This document shows positions 46,968 to 57,272 of a DNA stretch of 64,000 nucleotides, piece by piece. A program made the position numbers and the translations under genes. The notes below the pieces were generated by a model. That model did not search any database. It was given only the letters and a program-made list of their open reading frames with translations, and was not told the DNA's origin. Origin of the DNA: Paenibacillus sp. 19GGS1-52 (GTDB taxonomy: Bacteria > Bacillota > Bacilli > Paenibacillales > Paenibacillaceae); NCBI RefSeq assembly GCF_022369515.1, contig NZ_CP059724.1, positions 2,852,001 to 2,916,000 on the forward strand, read 5' to 3'. Every line of letters begins with the position of its first letter. The stretch's first letter is position 1.

Positions 46968-49644
46968 AGAAGACAATAAAGATAAACTGCGTGTTTACGA
47001 ATACGCTAAATCATTGAACATGAGTAGTAAAGAAATTATTACCATTCTGAAGCGTTTGGATGTCCCTGTGAACAATCATATGAGTGTCATGGAGAATGGT
47101 TCCGTGAACAAAGTAGAACAGTTCTTTAAGGACATTAAGTCAAACGCTGCAGCCAAGCGGGAACCCGGCACCAGCAGCCGCCCAGTGACAAACACTGGTG
47201 CGGTAACCGCCGAACCCCAGAGTGCTCAGAACGCCAACCAAAATCAACCGGAAAAGCAGGTAGGTATGAACAGTAACCAAAACAACAACCAATCGACGAC
47301 GTCCCCAAGGCCCCAAAGCGGACAAGATTCCCGCACAGCACAAACAGGATCGACACAGAATGCACGTCCGCAAGGCAGTACAACAGGTAGCCGCCCACAA
47401 GGCAGCAGCACAACCGGAAGTCGCCCACAAGGCAGCAGCACAACTGGAAGCCGCCCACAAGGCAGCAGCACAACTGGAAGCCGCCCACAAGGCAGCAGCA
47501 CAACTGGAAGCCGCCCACAAGGCAGCAGCACAACCGGAAGTCGCCCACAAGGCAGCAGCACAACTGGAAGCCGCCCACAAGGCAGCTCGCCAGCTGGCAA
47601 CCGTCCGCCCGGCCAAGGTACAACTCCTCGCACAGGCGATCGTCCGCAAGGTCAAGGCGGAGCGCCTCGTTCAGCAGGTCCACAAGGTCAAGGCGGCACA
47701 GGCGGAGATTTCTCCCGTGGCGGTGACAAAGGTGGTCCTAAGAAGAGTGGTGCTACTGGTGGCAGTAGACCAACTACGGGTACAGGCCAAAGACGTTTTG
47801 ATGATGGTAAGGGCGGCAACTTCCGCGGACGTGGAGGCAAAAACGGCCGTGGTAAGAATCAACAAATGGAACGTCGCGAGAAAATTGATAATACACCGAA
47901 GAAGATTATTGTTCGCGGCAGCATGACTGTTGGCGAAACAGCGAAACTGCTGCATAAGGATGCTTCGGAAGTTATCAAAAAGCTGATTTCAATGGGTGTT
48001 ATGGCTACCATAAACCAAGAGCTTGATCTCGACACTATTTTACTTCTTGCCGGTGAATTTGGTGTAGAAGTAGATGTGAAGATTCCTGTCGATGAGGACA
48101 GCTTTGAAACCGTTGAAGAGAACGATACTGAAGAAGAATTGCAGAGCCGTCCTCCAGTTGTAACAATCATGGGTCACGTCGATCATGGTAAAACAACATT
48201 GTTGGATGCTATCCGTTCTACGAATGTGACCAGCGGCGAAGCCGGTGGGATTACTCAGCACATCGGTGCATATCAAGTCGAAATCAACCACAAAAAAATT
48301 ACGTTCCTGGATACCCCAGGTCACGAAGCATTTACCGCAATGCGTGCCCGTGGAGCACAGGTTACAGATATGACCATAATTGTAGTAGCAGCAGATGACG
48401 GTGTTATGCCTCAGACGGTAGAAGCCATTAACCATGCTAAGGCAGCAGGACTACCAATCATAGTAGCTGTTAACAAAATTGATAAAGTGGGCGCTGATCC
48501 TGACAAGGTGAAGCAAGAGCTTACTGGATATGGCCTAGTTCCTGAAGAGTGGGGCGGCGATACAATCTTTGTGAACTTGTCTGCTAAACAGCGCACGAAT
48601 CTGGAAGAGCTGCTGGAAATGATCTTGCTTGTAGCTGAAGTGAATGAATACAAAGCGAACCCGGACAAACGGGCACGTGGTACAGTGATTGAAGCGGAAC
48701 TTGATAAGAACCGTGGACCCGTTGCACGTATTCTCGTACAGCATGGTACTCTGAGAGTGGGAGACGCTTTTGTAGCAGGTAACTGCTTCGGACGTGTTCG
48801 TGCCATGGTGAATGACAAAGGCCGCAAGATCAAAGAAGCGGGACCTTCCACACCAGTGGAAATTACCGGTTTGACTGAAGTACCGCAGGCTGGTGATCCG
48901 TTTATGGCCTTTGAAGATGAGCGTAAAGCTCGTGCAATTGCCGACAGACGGGCGATTACTCAGCGTCAATCCGAGCTGAATGTTAATACCCGTGTCACTT
49001 TGGATGATCTGTTCAAGCACATTAAAGACGGTGAAATTAAAGACCTGAACGTTATCATTAAAGGTGATGTACAGGGTTCGGTTGAAGCGCTTAAAGGTTC
49101 TTTGGCTAAAATTGAAGTCGAAGGCGTACGCGTGAAGATTCTTCATAGCGGAGCTGGAGCGATTACGGAATCGGATATTACCCTGGCTGCAGCATCCAAT
49201 GCCATCGTTATCGGTTTTAATGTTCGTCCAGACGCTCAGACTAAGGCAGCGGCTGACCAAGAGAAGGTAGATGTTCGTTTACATCGCATCATCTACAACG
49301 TCATTGAAGAAATTGAGCAGGCCATGAAGGGCATGCTGGATCCTATCTTCAAAGAGAGCATTATCGGCCACGCTGAAGTACGCAACGTCTTTACAATTAG
49401 TAAAGTGGGCACAATTGCAGGTTGTATGGTTACTTCCGGCAAAATTGCCCGCAATGCTGAAATGCGCTTGATTCGTAGCGGTATCGTTGTTTTTGAAGGT
49501 AAGATCGATACCTTGAAACGCTTTAAAGACGATGCTAAAGAAGTGGCGCAGGGGTATGAATGCGGGATTACATTGGAACGCTATAATGACCTCAAAGAGG
49601 GCGACATTATCGAAGCGTTCATAATGGAAACTGTAGAGCGCTAA
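46960..49644 (+). CDS. infB: Translation initiation factor IF-2
   Basis: 894 residues from TTG 46960, behind GGAGGTGG and overlapping the end of ylxQ. IF-2 is the GTPase that places initiator tRNA on the ribosome. The N-terminal domain ([20 protein letters not shown]) is followed by a long Gly/Ser/Gln-rich linker that carries 10-residue tandem repeats. The G domain then has [20 protein letters not shown] and NKID, followed by domains II-IV. The linker is probably disordered. Confidence 0.97.
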   Translation: MTKEDNKDKLRVYEYAKSLNMSSKEIITILKRLDVPVNNHMSVMENGSVNKVEQFFKDIKSNAAAKREPGTSSRPVTNTGAVTAEPQSAQNANQNQPEKQVGMNSNQNNNQSTTSPRPQSGQDSRTAQTGSTQNARPQGSTTGSRPQGSSTTGSRPQGSSTTGSRPQGSSTTGSRPQGSSTTGSRPQGSSTTGSRPQGSSTTGSRPQGSSPAGNRPPGQGTTPRTGDRPQGQGGAPRSAGPQGQGGTGGDFSRGGDKGGPKKSGATGGSRPTTGTGQRRFDDGKGGNFRGRGGKNGRGKNQQMERREKIDNTPKKIIVRGSMTVGETAKLLHKDASEVIKKLISMGVMATINQELDLDTILLLAGEFGVEVDVKIPVDEDSFETVEENDTEEELQSRPPVVTIMGHVDHGKTTLLDAIRSTNVTSGEAGGITQHIGAYQVEINHKKITFLDTPGHEAFTAMRARGAQVTDMTIIVVAADDGVMPQTVEAINHAKAAGLPIIVAVNKIDKVGADPDKVKQELTGYGLVPEEWGGDTIFVNLSAKQRTNLEELLEMILLVAEVNEYKANPDKRARGTVIEAELDKNRGPVARILVQHGTLRVGDAFVAGNCFGRVRAMVNDKGRKIKEAGPSTPVEITGLTEVPQAGDPFMAFEDERKARAIADRRAITQRQSELNVNTRVTLDDLFKHIKDGEIKDLNVIIKGDVQGSVEALKGSLAKIEVEGVRVKILHSGAGAITESDITLAAASNAIVIGFNVRPDAQTKAAADQEKVDVRLHRIIYNVIEEIEQAMKGMLDPIFKESIIGHAEVRNVFTISKVGTIAGCMVTSGKIARNAEMRLIRSGIVVFEGKIDTLKRFKDDAKEVAQGYECGITLERYNDLKEGDIIEAFIMETVER
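47374..47610 (+). repeat. 30-bp tandem repeat in the infB linker
   Basis: Six full 30-base units run from 47401 to 47580 (unit begins GGCAGCAGCACAAC) with only one or two C/T changes between units. A shorter diverged unit is before (47374-47400) and one after (47581-47610). They encode [14 protein letters not shown] decapeptides. The length, in multiples of 3, keeps frame, so copy number can change without breaking IF-2. Confidence 0.95.
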
Positions 49645-49660
49645 GAAGAGGTGGATATAG

Positions 49661-50008
49661 ATGTCTAAAATCAGAGCTGGACGTGTGGGCGAACAGATTA
49701 AAAAAGAATTAAGCCTACTGATCCAAAAAGAAATGAAAGACCCCCGAATCGGTTTTGTTACAGTAACCGGCGTTGAAGTCACTAATGATCTGACGCAGGC
49801 CAAAGTATACCTAAGTGTATTAGGGGATGAAGATCAGAAGACAGCTTCGCTTAAGGCGATTGAGAAGGCACATGGCTTCCTTCGCTCAGAGCTTGGTAAA
49901 GCTATCCGCCTTCGGCATACACCGGAGCTGATCTTTAAGACTGATGAATCCGTAGCTTATGGCAGCCATATTGAGAAGCTGCTTGGAGACATCGGAAAGA
50001 CAGAATAG
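49661..50008 (+). CDS. rbfA: Ribosome-binding factor A
   Basis: 115 residues. RbfA helps maturation of the 16S rRNA 5' end and cold adaptation. It has the KH-like fold with [49 protein letters not shown] and [17 protein letters not shown]. It follows infB by 16 bases behind AGAGGTGG. Confidence 0.97.
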   Translation: MSKIRAGRVGEQIKKELSLLIQKEMKDPRIGFVTVTGVEVTNDLTQAKVYLSVLGDEDQKTASLKAIEKAHGFLRSELGKAIRLRHTPELIFKTDESVAYGSHIEKLLGDIGKTE

Positions 50009-50041
50009 ATTTAGGCAACCTTGTTAATAAGGAGACGGCGA

Positions 50042-51019
50042 ATGCAGAGCTATGAACAAAGTCTCCAGCAGACCCGTGAATTTCTGCTGGAACACGACGA
50101 TTATCTTGTAGTGTCGCATGTTCAGCCGGACGGAGACGCAGTCAGCTCCACCCTCGCGGTGGGCTGGCTTCTCTCATGTCTGGGCAAGAAATATTCGATG
50201 CTGAACGAAGGCCCGATTCCCAAACGGATGGAATACTTGTGGCATGCAGACGAAATTATCAATCTGAGTGCTAGTGAGCAAGCGCGTAAATACAGTAATG
50301 TTATTTGTGTCGATTGCGCCGATTTCCAGCGTGTAGGTCAGACGCAACGTTATTTTGCAGATGATGCGCTCATCGTAAACATAGATCATCACCCTACCAA
50401 TAATGGATATGGCCTCGTTAATCTCATCAAGCCGGATGCAGCTGCCACAGCGGAAATTTTATTCGACCTGCTGAAAGTGTTTGGGATCGAGTGGGATATT
50501 CATATTGCCACAGCTATTTATACGGGACTGTTGACAGATACCGGAGGCTTCCGTTATGCCAATACCTCTCCCAAGGTAATGGCTGCTGTATCAGAACTGT
50601 TAGTACTTGGTGTTAAAGGTCCTGAACTGGCGGAAACACTGCTTGAAGAAATGACACTTGCGCAAGTTAAGGTTCTGAACCGGGCGTTGAACACATTACA
50701 ATTGTCGCCTGAGGGTGATATTGCTTGGGTTCACGTTACACCTCAAGATATGCTTGACTGTGATGCAGCTAATGAAGATTTGGAAGGAATAGTGAACTAT
50801 CCTCGCAATATTCGCGGCGTTGAGGTTGGCATTCTATTCAAGGTCATTCATGAGCAAGCAGTAAAGGTCAGTTTGCGCTCCGCTGGAAAGGTTGATGTAG
50901 CGGCCCTGGCTCAAACCTTCGGTGGTGGGGGTCACACTCGTGCTGCGGGTGCGCGCATAGAAGCTACGCTGGAACAGGTTATTCCCTTGGTGCTTGAGGA
51001 GGTAAAACGTCATTTATGA
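50042..51019 (+). CDS. nrnA: Bifunctional oligoribonuclease/pAp phosphatase NrnA
   Basis: 325 residues from ATG 50042 behind AAGGAGACGG. NrnA degrades short RNAs from the 5' or 3' end and 3'-phosphoadenosine 5'-phosphate. The DHH family motifs are present: SHVQPDGDAVSS, VDCAD, DHHPTNNGYG, and the DHHA1 motif GGGGHTRAAGA near the C-terminus. It overlaps truB by 4 bases. Confidence 0.94.
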   Translation: MQSYEQSLQQTREFLLEHDDYLVVSHVQPDGDAVSSTLAVGWLLSCLGKKYSMLNEGPIPKRMEYLWHADEIINLSASEQARKYSNVICVDCADFQRVGQTQRYFADDALIVNIDHHPTNNGYGLVNLIKPDAAATAEILFDLLKVFGIEWDIHIATAIYTGLLTDTGGFRYANTSPKVMAAVSELLVLGVKGPELAETLLEEMTLAQVKVLNRALNTLQLSPEGDIAWVHVTPQDMLDCDAANEDLEGIVNYPRNIRGVEVGILFKVIHEQAVKVSLRSAGKVDVAALAQTFGGGGHTRAAGARIEATLEQVIPLVLEEVKRHL

Positions 51020-51930
51020 GTGAACTTACCGGTGTATTAGCTGTCTACAAGCCAGCAGGATTCACATCACATGATGTTGTAGCAAAAGCACGCCGTATTC
51101 TTGGAATGAAACGGATTGGTCACACGGGGACACTTGATCCCCAGGTGACTGGTGTGTTGCCTCTTTGTCTCGGACGAGCTACTCGGGTAGTGGAGTATAT
51201 TCAGGAGTTGCCCAAGGAATATGTGGCAACGCTCAGATTAGGATTAGCCAGCGATACGGAGGACATGACCGGAACAATCACGGAAACGGCAGATGAGGTT
51301 CATGTTACTGAACAAGAAGTATTGGCTGTGCTTGGTTCTTTCCAAGGAATAATTTCTCAGATTCCTCCCATGTATTCGGCGGTGAAAATTGACGGCAAGC
51401 GCTTGTACGAATTAGCCAGAGAAGGCAAAACCGTAGAACGCAAAAGTCGTGAAGTAGAGATCTATGAGATTGAAATGCTAGGAATGAGTTGGAGTGGCAA
51501 TTATCCTGATATCACTTTTCGTGCACTTTGCTCTAAAGGCACCTATATTCGTACACTTTGCGTTGATATCGGCCGGGCTTTAGGGTTGCCAGGTGTAATG
51601 GTGAAGCTGGAAAGAACGATGTCTGCAGGAATTAGGGCCAGCCACTGTCTCACTCTGGAAGAGATTGCTTCCCATAAAGAAGCTGGAACCTTGGAAGCAC
51701 ATCTTATAGCAGCTGACGAGGCGATCTCACATTTGCCACGCCATATTGTTGTGAATGAGAAGAGAAAGTCGGCCTTGCAGGGACAACGCCTTTCGTCTCG
51801 GTTTGTGATACCTGAGGTAGAGAGTTCAGGTCATTTCCGGCTGTACGACCTTCAGAGTGAATTTCTGGGTATTTATGAACTCGAAGATTCGGGAGCCATT
51901 GCTCCGGTTAAGGTATTTGCACAAATTTAA
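51016..51930 (+). CDS. truB: tRNA pseudouridine(55) synthase TruB
   Basis: 304 residues. TruB makes pseudouridine 55 in the T-loop of tRNAs. The catalytic Asp 41 is in GHTGTLDPQVTGVLPLCLGR. Other conserved parts are KEYVATLRLG, QIPPMYSAVKIDGKRLYELA and CSKGTYIRTLCVDIGRALG. A C-terminal RNA-binding PUA-like tail is present. It overlaps nrnA. Confidence 0.97.
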   Translation: MSELTGVLAVYKPAGFTSHDVVAKARRILGMKRIGHTGTLDPQVTGVLPLCLGRATRVVEYIQELPKEYVATLRLGLASDTEDMTGTITETADEVHVTEQEVLAVLGSFQGIISQIPPMYSAVKIDGKRLYELAREGKTVERKSREVEIYEIEMLGMSWSGNYPDITFRALCSKGTYIRTLCVDIGRALGLPGVMVKLERTMSAGIRASHCLTLEEIASHKEAGTLEAHLIAADEAISHLPRHIVVNEKRKSALQGQRLSSRFVIPEVESSGHFRLYDLQSEFLGIYELEDSGAIAPVKVFAQI

Positions 51931-51967
51931 CATCAACTTTCCAAGTGAATTGTAGGTGATTACCAGC

Positions 51968-52915
51968 GTGAGAACTGTAACGTTAACCTATCCAATGTCG
52001 TCGGAGACTGCTGCGCATTGGGCACAGCCTCAAGTGGCTGCCCTAGGGCAGTTTGATGGCCTGCATCGCGGACATGCCAGCGTCATTAGTTCCGCTGTAG
52101 CTATGGCCCGCAAAGAAGGCGTGCCGGCTGCAGTCATAACTTTCCACCCTCATCCGAAGGATGTTATGGGCAAGGGAGATTATGAGGGATATTTGACACC
52201 ACAAAGGGATAAGCAGCAGTTGCTTGCCGGAATGGGCGTAGATATTCTGTATATTGTTGAATTCAATGAACTATTATCCCAGGTGAGTCCGAAGAACTTC
52301 GTCAATATCATGCTGCTGCCGCTGCAAATTGTAACAGCAGTGATCGGATTTGATTTCCGCTTTGGCTACAAAGGCGAAGGCGATGCGGACATGCTTCGTA
52401 AGCTGGGAGAAGGCGTAATGGCTGTGGAAACTGTGCCCCCGTTCCTGCTTGAGGGACAGAAGGTAAGTAGCTCCGGTATTCGGAAATCCCTCCAGAACGG
52501 CGAGCTTGCGCTGGCCAACTCATGGTTCGGACGATGCTATCATCTGCGTGGGGTGGTAGGGCATGGAGAAAAGCGGGGGCGTACAATTGGATTTCCAACC
52601 GCAAATATTCAACTGGATGATCCATTTGTCGTTCCTGCAAAGGGTGTTTATGCGGTCAGAGTCTTTTATAATGATGAAATTCTGCCTGGTGTCATGAATG
52701 TAGGTGTGAAACCTACCTTTCACGATGGCGTAATTGCTCCGACCTTTGAGGTGCATCTGTTCGATTTTGCTGGGGACTTATATTATCAGGAACTCAAGGT
52801 AGAATTGGTTTCATACATTCGTCCTGAGCGTAAATTTGATTCTATAGAAACTTTGATCGCGCAGATCACAGCAGATGCCGAAACCTCCAAAAAAGTTTTG
52901 GGAACTAATTCATAA
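51968..52915 (+). CDS. ribF: Bifunctional riboflavin kinase/FAD synthetase
   Basis: 315 residues from GTG 51968, 8 bases after GTAGGTG; GTG 51956 is an alternative with a poorer site. It converts riboflavin to FMN and FAD. The N-terminal adenylyltransferase domain has ALGQFDGLHRGHASVI, FDFRFGYKGEGD and the KVSSSGIRKSL motif. The C-terminal riboflavin kinase domain has GEKRGRTIGFPTANI and GVMNVGVKPTF. Confidence 0.96.
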   Translation: MRTVTLTYPMSSETAAHWAQPQVAALGQFDGLHRGHASVISSAVAMARKEGVPAAVITFHPHPKDVMGKGDYEGYLTPQRDKQQLLAGMGVDILYIVEFNELLSQVSPKNFVNIMLLPLQIVTAVIGFDFRFGYKGEGDADMLRKLGEGVMAVETVPPFLLEGQKVSSSGIRKSLQNGELALANSWFGRCYHLRGVVGHGEKRGRTIGFPTANIQLDDPFVVPAKGVYAVRVFYNDEILPGVMNVGVKPTFHDGVIAPTFEVHLFDFAGDLYYQELKVELVSYIRPERKFDSIETLIAQITADAETSKKVLGTNS

Positions 52916-52932
52916 ACTGCCCGGACAAGTCG

Positions 52933-52961
52933 TTTACTTTTATCTATGAAGGTGCTATACT
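52933..52961 (+). promoter_or_regulatory. Sigma-A promoter of rpsO
   Basis: TTTACT (52933-52938) and TATACT (52956-52961) are separated by 17 bases, with a TGC extended -10 just before the -10 hexamer. It lies about 105 bases before rpsO. Confidence 0.78.
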
Positions 52962-52967
52962 GATTAA

Positions 52968-53064
52968 CGTTGCTGGACTGACGGCATCATAACCTTAGCT
53001 TGGTTGTTCGTTCTCACCGACGGTAACGAGGCTACAGGCGATTATATTGAAGGAGGTGAACAGG
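52968..53064 (+). promoter_or_regulatory. Probable S15 leader (rpsO autoregulatory region)
   Basis: Nested helices can be drawn: TAGC (52996-52999) with GCTA (53031-53034), enclosing TCGTT (53008-53012) with AACGA (53025-53029) and an ACC/GGT tip. Firmicute rpsO mRNAs are known to carry S15-binding leaders of this size; the match here is by position and pairing, not a model search. The ribosome site AAGGAGGTGAA follows. Confidence 0.55.
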
Positions 53065-53334
53065 ATGGCTTTGACTCAAGAACGTAAACACCAATTGATT
53101 GACGAGCACAAAACTCACGAATCCGATACTGGATCCCCTGAGGTGCAAGTTGCTATCCTTACGGAGAACATTGTTAATTTGACTGACCACTTGCGTACAC
53201 ACAAGAAGGATCATCATTCTCGTCGTGGATTGTTGAAGATGGTTGGACAACGTCGTAAACTTTTGGCATATCTGAAGAATAAAGATATCAGACGTTATAG
53301 CGCCCTGATCGAAAGACTGGGATTGCGTCGTTAA
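53065..53334 (+). CDS. rpsO: 30S ribosomal protein S15
   Basis: 89 residues from ATG 53065, behind the near-perfect AAGGAGGTGAA. S15 binds 16S rRNA helices 20-22 early in assembly. Signatures are [39 protein letters not shown] and a C-terminus ending LIERLGLRR. It has its own promoter and leader, followed by a strong terminator. Confidence 0.98.
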   Translation: MALTQERKHQLIDEHKTHESDTGSPEVQVAILTENIVNLTDHLRTHKKDHHSRRGLLKMVGQRRKLLAYLKNKDIRRYSALIERLGLRR

Positions 53335-53354
53335 TATCCAATAAGATTAACCTT

Positions 53355-53420
53355 AAAGCAGCCTGGTTGTATACCGTATGTCCTTCTCGGAGCGACAGCG
53401 GGACAGCCGGGTTGCTTTTT
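53355..53420 (+). terminator. Intrinsic terminator after rpsO
   Basis: A 16-base left arm starting AAAGCAGCC (53355-53370) pairs with 53403-53418, using a few G-U pairs, followed by a T-tract. The 32-base loop can fold further. It ends the rpsO transcript. Confidence 0.85.
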
Positions 53421-53461
53421 GAAAATTTAGGGTAAACTTTACAAGCAAGATGATATTATTC

Positions 53462-53510
53462 GCAAAAACGGCTGCTTTACCTCTATTGTGAGGCCAAGCC
53501 GTTTTTGCTT
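53462..53510 (+). terminator. Second, symmetric terminator between rpsO and pnp
   Basis: GCAAAAACGGCT (53462-53473) and AGCCGTTTTTGC (53497-53508) pair perfectly over 12 bases, with an inner CCTC/GAGG stem. A-tract and T-tract within the arms make it able to act on both strands. With the preceding terminator it insulates pnp from rpsO. Confidence 0.8.
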
Positions 53511-53555
53511 GTATTGCATACAGTACCGGCTACTTCGACAGTTATTCGGTTTCAA

Positions 53556-53583
53556 TTAGATTATTTCATTAACCTGCTATATT
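53556..53583 (+). promoter_or_regulatory. Possible promoter of pnp
   Basis: TATATT (53578-53583) preceded by TGC gives an extended -10. A weak -35 TTAGAT (53556-53561) is 16 bases upstream. A promoter is expected here because two terminators separate pnp from rpsO. Confidence 0.45.
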
Positions 53584-53619
53584 GAACAGCGGGTCTACTA
53601 CCATTCAAGGAGGGGTTTT

Positions 53620-55722
53620 ATGGAACAACGTGTAGAAATGCAACTGGGCGGAAGACGCCTTGTGCTGGAAACCGGCCGCTTGGCCAAACAAGCCAACGCA
53701 GCTGTAATGGTGCGTTATGGGGATACTGCAGTATTGTGTACGGTTACAGCTTCAAAGGAACCAAAGGATTTGGATTTTTTCCCGCTTACAGTGAACTATG
53801 AAGAAAAATTATATGCGGTAGGGAAAATTCCAGGTGGATTTATTAAACGTGAAGGCAGACCTAGTGAAAAGGCTATTCTGTCTTGCCGTCTGACTGACCG
53901 TCCAATTCGTCCTTTGTTCCCAGAAGGCTTCCGTAATGACGTGCAGGTATTGAATATGGTCATGAGTGTGGACCAGGACTGCTCACCGGAAATTGCTGCT
54001 ATGATTGGTACTTCTGCGGCACTGAGTATTTCTGATGTTCCTTTTAGTGGTCCAATCGGAGGCGTGGCTGTAGGCCGGGTCAACGGAGAGTTTGTAATTA
54101 ATCCTGATATTGCTCAACAAGCTGCAAGTGATCTATATCTGGTTGTTGCAGGTACCTATAACGCTATCATGATGGTAGAAGCGGAAGCTAATGAATTAAC
54201 GGAAGATGTTATGCTCGAAGCGATCATGTTCGGACATGAAGAAATCCGTAAGATTGTAACAACCATTGAAGAACTGGTGAAGCTAGCTGGTAAAGAAAAG
54301 ATGGCTGTGAAGCTGCATGCAGTGGATGCTGTTGTGAATACTGAAGTTCGTGTTTTTGCAGAAAGCCGCTTGGTGGATGCAGTGAAAATTGCTGAGAAGC
54401 ATGCTCGTCAGGAAGCTATAGATGTTGTGAACGATGAAGCGGTAGCGTATTTCGCGGAGAAATACATAGAAGCGCCGGAACTTCTAAAAGATGTCAAAGA
54501 AGCATTGCATGACATCGTTAAAGAAGAAGTAAGACGTCTCATTACCCATGATAAAGTTCGTCCAGATGGTCGTAAGCTTGACGAAATTCGTCCAATTGAA
54601 TGTGACACAGGTCTGCTGCCACGTACACATGGCTCCGGTCTGTTTACTCGCGGTCAGACTCAAGTACTCAGCGTATGTACGCTTGGTGCATTGGGTGATG
54701 TGCAAATTCTGGATGGTATCGATCTGGCCGAAACGAAACGGTTTATGCATCATTACAACTTCCCTCCGTTCAGCGTAGGTGAAGCCCGTCCACTAAGAGC
54801 ACCAGGTCGTCGTGAAATTGGTCACGGAGCATTGGGCGAACGTGCGTTGTCCAAGGTTATTCCTAGTGAAACCGAATTCCCTTACACTATTCGTCTGGTA
54901 TCTGAAGCTATTGAATCTAATGGTTCTACTTCCCAAGCAAGTATCTGTGCCAGCATATTGGCAATGATGGATGCAGGTGTACCAATCAAAGCACCGGTTG
55001 CCGGAGTAGCTATGGGTCTCATTAAGGATGGAGATCACGTTTCGATCCTGACTGATATTCAAGGCATGGAAGATCACCTTGGCGATATGGACTTTAAGGT
55101 AGCAGGAACAGCAGAAGGAATTACGGCTATTCAGATGGACATTAAGATTGATGGCATCGACCGTAAAATTCTGCAGGACGCATTGCAGCAGGCTAAAGAG
55201 GGACGTTTGTTCATCTTAGACAAAATGCTTGAAGTGATTGCAGAACCAAGACCTAACCTGTCCAAATACGCTCCAAAGATTATTATCATCAACATTAACC
55301 CGGACAAAATCCGTGATGTTATTGGTGCTGGCGGTAAGATTATTAACAAGATCATCGAAGAAACCGGCGTGAAAATTGACATCGAACAGGATGGCCGTGT
55401 ATTCATCGGTTCTTCTAATGAAGAAATGATCCAAAAGGCTCGTTCTATTATCGAAGGCATTGTGCGTGAAGTGCAAGTCGGCGAGATCTATGTGGGTACA
55501 GTAAGACGTATCGAGAAATTCGGGGCGTTTGTCGAACTGATTCCAGGCAAAGATGGTTTGGTGCACATTTCCCAACTGTCTACTGAACGCGTAGCTAACG
55601 TAGAAGATGTTGTAGCCATCGGTGATAAGATCACTGTAAAGGTCACCGAAATTGATCAGCAGGGTCGCGTCAACTTGTCGCGCAAAGCTGTACTGACCTC
55701 GGAAAGCGGAGCTAAGGCATAA
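53620..55722 (+). CDS. pnp: Polynucleotide phosphorylase
   Basis: 700 residues. PNPase degrades RNA by phosphorolysis and takes part in mRNA turnover and competence in Bacillus. Two RNase PH domains ([20 protein letters not shown] in the first; [20 protein letters not shown] in the second), a KH domain ([20 protein letters not shown]) and a C-terminal S1 domain ([19 protein letters not shown]) are complete. ATG follows AAGGAGGGG. Confidence 0.98.
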   Translation: MEQRVEMQLGGRRLVLETGRLAKQANAAVMVRYGDTAVLCTVTASKEPKDLDFFPLTVNYEEKLYAVGKIPGGFIKREGRPSEKAILSCRLTDRPIRPLFPEGFRNDVQVLNMVMSVDQDCSPEIAAMIGTSAALSISDVPFSGPIGGVAVGRVNGEFVINPDIAQQAASDLYLVVAGTYNAIMMVEAEANELTEDVMLEAIMFGHEEIRKIVTTIEELVKLAGKEKMAVKLHAVDAVVNTEVRVFAESRLVDAVKIAEKHARQEAIDVVNDEAVAYFAEKYIEAPELLKDVKEALHDIVKEEVRRLITHDKVRPDGRKLDEIRPIECDTGLLPRTHGSGLFTRGQTQVLSVCTLGALGDVQILDGIDLAETKRFMHHYNFPPFSVGEARPLRAPGRREIGHGALGERALSKVIPSETEFPYTIRLVSEAIESNGSTSQASICASILAMMDAGVPIKAPVAGVAMGLIKDGDHVSILTDIQGMEDHLGDMDFKVAGTAEGITAIQMDIKIDGIDRKILQDALQQAKEGRLFILDKMLEVIAEPRPNLSKYAPKIIIININPDKIRDVIGAGGKIINKIIEETGVKIDIEQDGRVFIGSSNEEMIQKARSIIEGIVREVQVGEIYVGTVRRIEKFGAFVELIPGKDGLVHISQLSTERVANVEDVVAIGDKITVKVTEIDQQGRVNLSRKAVLTSESGAKA

Positions 55723-55748
55723 GATTGTTTTAGTCCAAACTGAATGTT

Positions 55749-55790
55749 TAAAAAGAGACAGAGACGAATGCGTTCTGGCTCTTTTTTTTA
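55749..55790 (+). terminator. Strong terminator after pnp
   Basis: AAAAAGAG, CAGA and ACG on the left pair with CGT, TCTG and CTCTTTTT on the right, followed by a run of T. It ends the pnp transcript and marks the host side of the IS insertion. Confidence 0.9.
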
Positions 55791-55805
55791 AAATATAAGA
55801 CACCC

Positions 55806-55822
55806 ATGCCGCTGCGCGGCAT
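55806..55822 (+). repeat. Hairpin at the left end of the IS region
   Basis: ATGCCGC and GCGGCAT pair perfectly over 7 bases around a TGC loop. No T-tract follows. It lies close to the probable left IS boundary, so it may be a recombination-end structure or the start of the bridge RNA leader. Confidence 0.6.
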
Positions 55823-55839
55823 CACTGAGGAATGAAAAT

Positions 55840-56020
55840 ATTGTCTATACTGGTTACTGGGCTGGCGAAGGTAGGTCGGAAATTCTTGGTGTCACGAACC
55901 CGCATATAAGACGGACCCCAACGACCCGGTGCATCACAGATTGTTGCTCCCTACGGGGAAGCACGCAGGGCAGAATAACCTTAGCATTGGTCTTTGCACC
56001 AGCCTTAATTACCGCCAGCA
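55840..56020 (+). ncRNA. Candidate IS110 bridge RNA
   Basis: This non-coding stretch upstream of the transposase is the place where IS110-group bridge RNAs are encoded. Structure is visible: GGTGCA (55928-55933) can pair with TGCACC (55995-56000), enclosing a TGCT-CCC/GGG-AGCA hairpin near 55944-55963. Other short stems lie around it. The donor- and target-guide loops cannot be fixed without the exact ends and related copies. The call is an inference from family knowledge. Confidence 0.4.
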
Positions 56021-56037
56021 GGCAGGAGACGCAAACC

Positions 56038-57258
56038 GTGGAAATACTCATTGAACGTTGCTGTGGATTGGATGTGCACAAGAAGAGTATCACAGCATGT
56101 ATCATCACCTCGAAAGGAAAGGAGATTCGGAGTTTTGAAACATTGACTCGTCGGCTGATTGATCTGGTAGATTGGATCAAAAGCGAACGGTGCACCCATG
56201 TCGCGATGGAGAGTACCGGAGATTACTGGAAACCCATTTATAATCTGCTAGAAATGGAAGACCTTGAGCCACTGGTCGTAAACGCCCAGCATATCAAAGC
56301 CGTGCCAGGACGCAAAACGGACGTGAAAGATGCAGAATGGATAGCGAAATTACTCCGGCATGGGTTGGTGCAAGGCAGCTACATTCCGAATCGGGATCAA
56401 CGAGAACTTCGGGAAATTATCCGTTATCGCCGAAGTATCATTGAAGAACGCACGCGTGAAGTGAACCGGCTGCAAAAGGTACTAGAAGGCGGCAATATCA
56501 AACTTTCGTCGGTAGCGTCTAATGTGCTAGGCGTGTCTGGACGAAACATGCTGGAAGCGATGATTCAAGGAGAAAGTGATCCGTCCATCCTGGCTGACTT
56601 TGCGCAAAAGAAGTTAAAGGCCAAGAAAGAGCAATTGAAACTTGCACTGGAGGGAAGCCTAGGTCCCCATCAATTATTAATGCTGGAAAAACAGTTGTCG
56701 CATATCGACCAATTGAATGAGTTAATCACGGAACTGGATGAAGAGATCGAGCGCCGAATGAGCCCTTTTGCTGAGGATCTGAAGTTGTTGGATACCATCC
56801 CCGGTGTCGGTAAGCGAACCGCTGAGCAAATTCTGGCGGAAATTGGGACAGACATGACACGGTTTCCAAGTGCAGGACATTTATGTTCCTGGGCAGGGAT
56901 GACTCCAGGTCACGATGAAAGTGCGGGGAAGAAGAGATCCGCCAAAACCCGAAAAGGGAACAAAAAACTACGAAGTGCACTCGTAGAATCAGCGCGAGCC
57001 GCAGGACGAAAAAAGAACACCTACCTGTCGGCGCAATATCACCGAATTGCAGGCAGGCGAGGGAAAAACAGAGCGGCCGTGGCCGTTGGACACAGCATTT
57101 TAGCGATTGTATACATCTTGTTAACGCGAAGACAAGAATATAAGGAACTAGGATTTGACTACTTCGACCAACGAAACCACGATATGGTAATGAACCGTTC
57201 TATTAAACGTTTGGAATCCTTGGGATACCAAGTGAATCTGAGTGAGCAAACGGCCTGA
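56038..57258 (+). CDS. IS110-family DEDD transposase (recombinase)
   Basis: 406 residues from GTG 56038, 9 bases after AGGAG; a longer frame from ATG 55987 has no ribosome site. The RuvC-like N-terminal domain has the tetrad Asp 12 (GLDVHKK), Glu 58 (AMESTGDYW), Asp 95 and Asp 98 (GRKTDVKDAEWIAKLLRHG). A coiled-coil region follows (about 120-245). The C-terminal domain has a helix-hairpin-helix (IPGVGKRTAEQILAEIG) and the FPSAGHLCSWAGMTPG block with Ser 278, a likely catalytic serine. It is full length with no frameshift. Confidence 0.93.
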   Translation: MEILIERCCGLDVHKKSITACIITSKGKEIRSFETLTRRLIDLVDWIKSERCTHVAMESTGDYWKPIYNLLEMEDLEPLVVNAQHIKAVPGRKTDVKDAEWIAKLLRHGLVQGSYIPNRDQRELREIIRYRRSIIEERTREVNRLQKVLEGGNIKLSSVASNVLGVSGRNMLEAMIQGESDPSILADFAQKKLKAKKEQLKLALEGSLGPHQLLMLEKQLSHIDQLNELITELDEEIERRMSPFAEDLKLLDTIPGVGKRTAEQILAEIGTDMTRFPSAGHLCSWAGMTPGHDESAGKKRSAKTRKGNKKLRSALVESARAAGRKKNTYLSAQYHRIAGRRGKNRAAVAVGHSILAIVYILLTRRQEYKELGFDYFDQRNHDMVMNRSIKRLESLGYQVNLSEQTA

Positions 57259-57272
57259 CGGCCGAAATTAAA

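Noticed and set aside
47374..47610. Possible CRISPR-like array
   Set aside because: The units are contiguous without spacers and lie in frame inside infB, so this is a coding tandem repeat.
47135..47683. Long overlapping minus-strand frames opposite infB
   Set aside because: They exist because the 30-bp repeat lacks stops in several frames. Their products are low-complexity Cys/Leu/Ala repeats with no ribosome site, opposite a certain gene.
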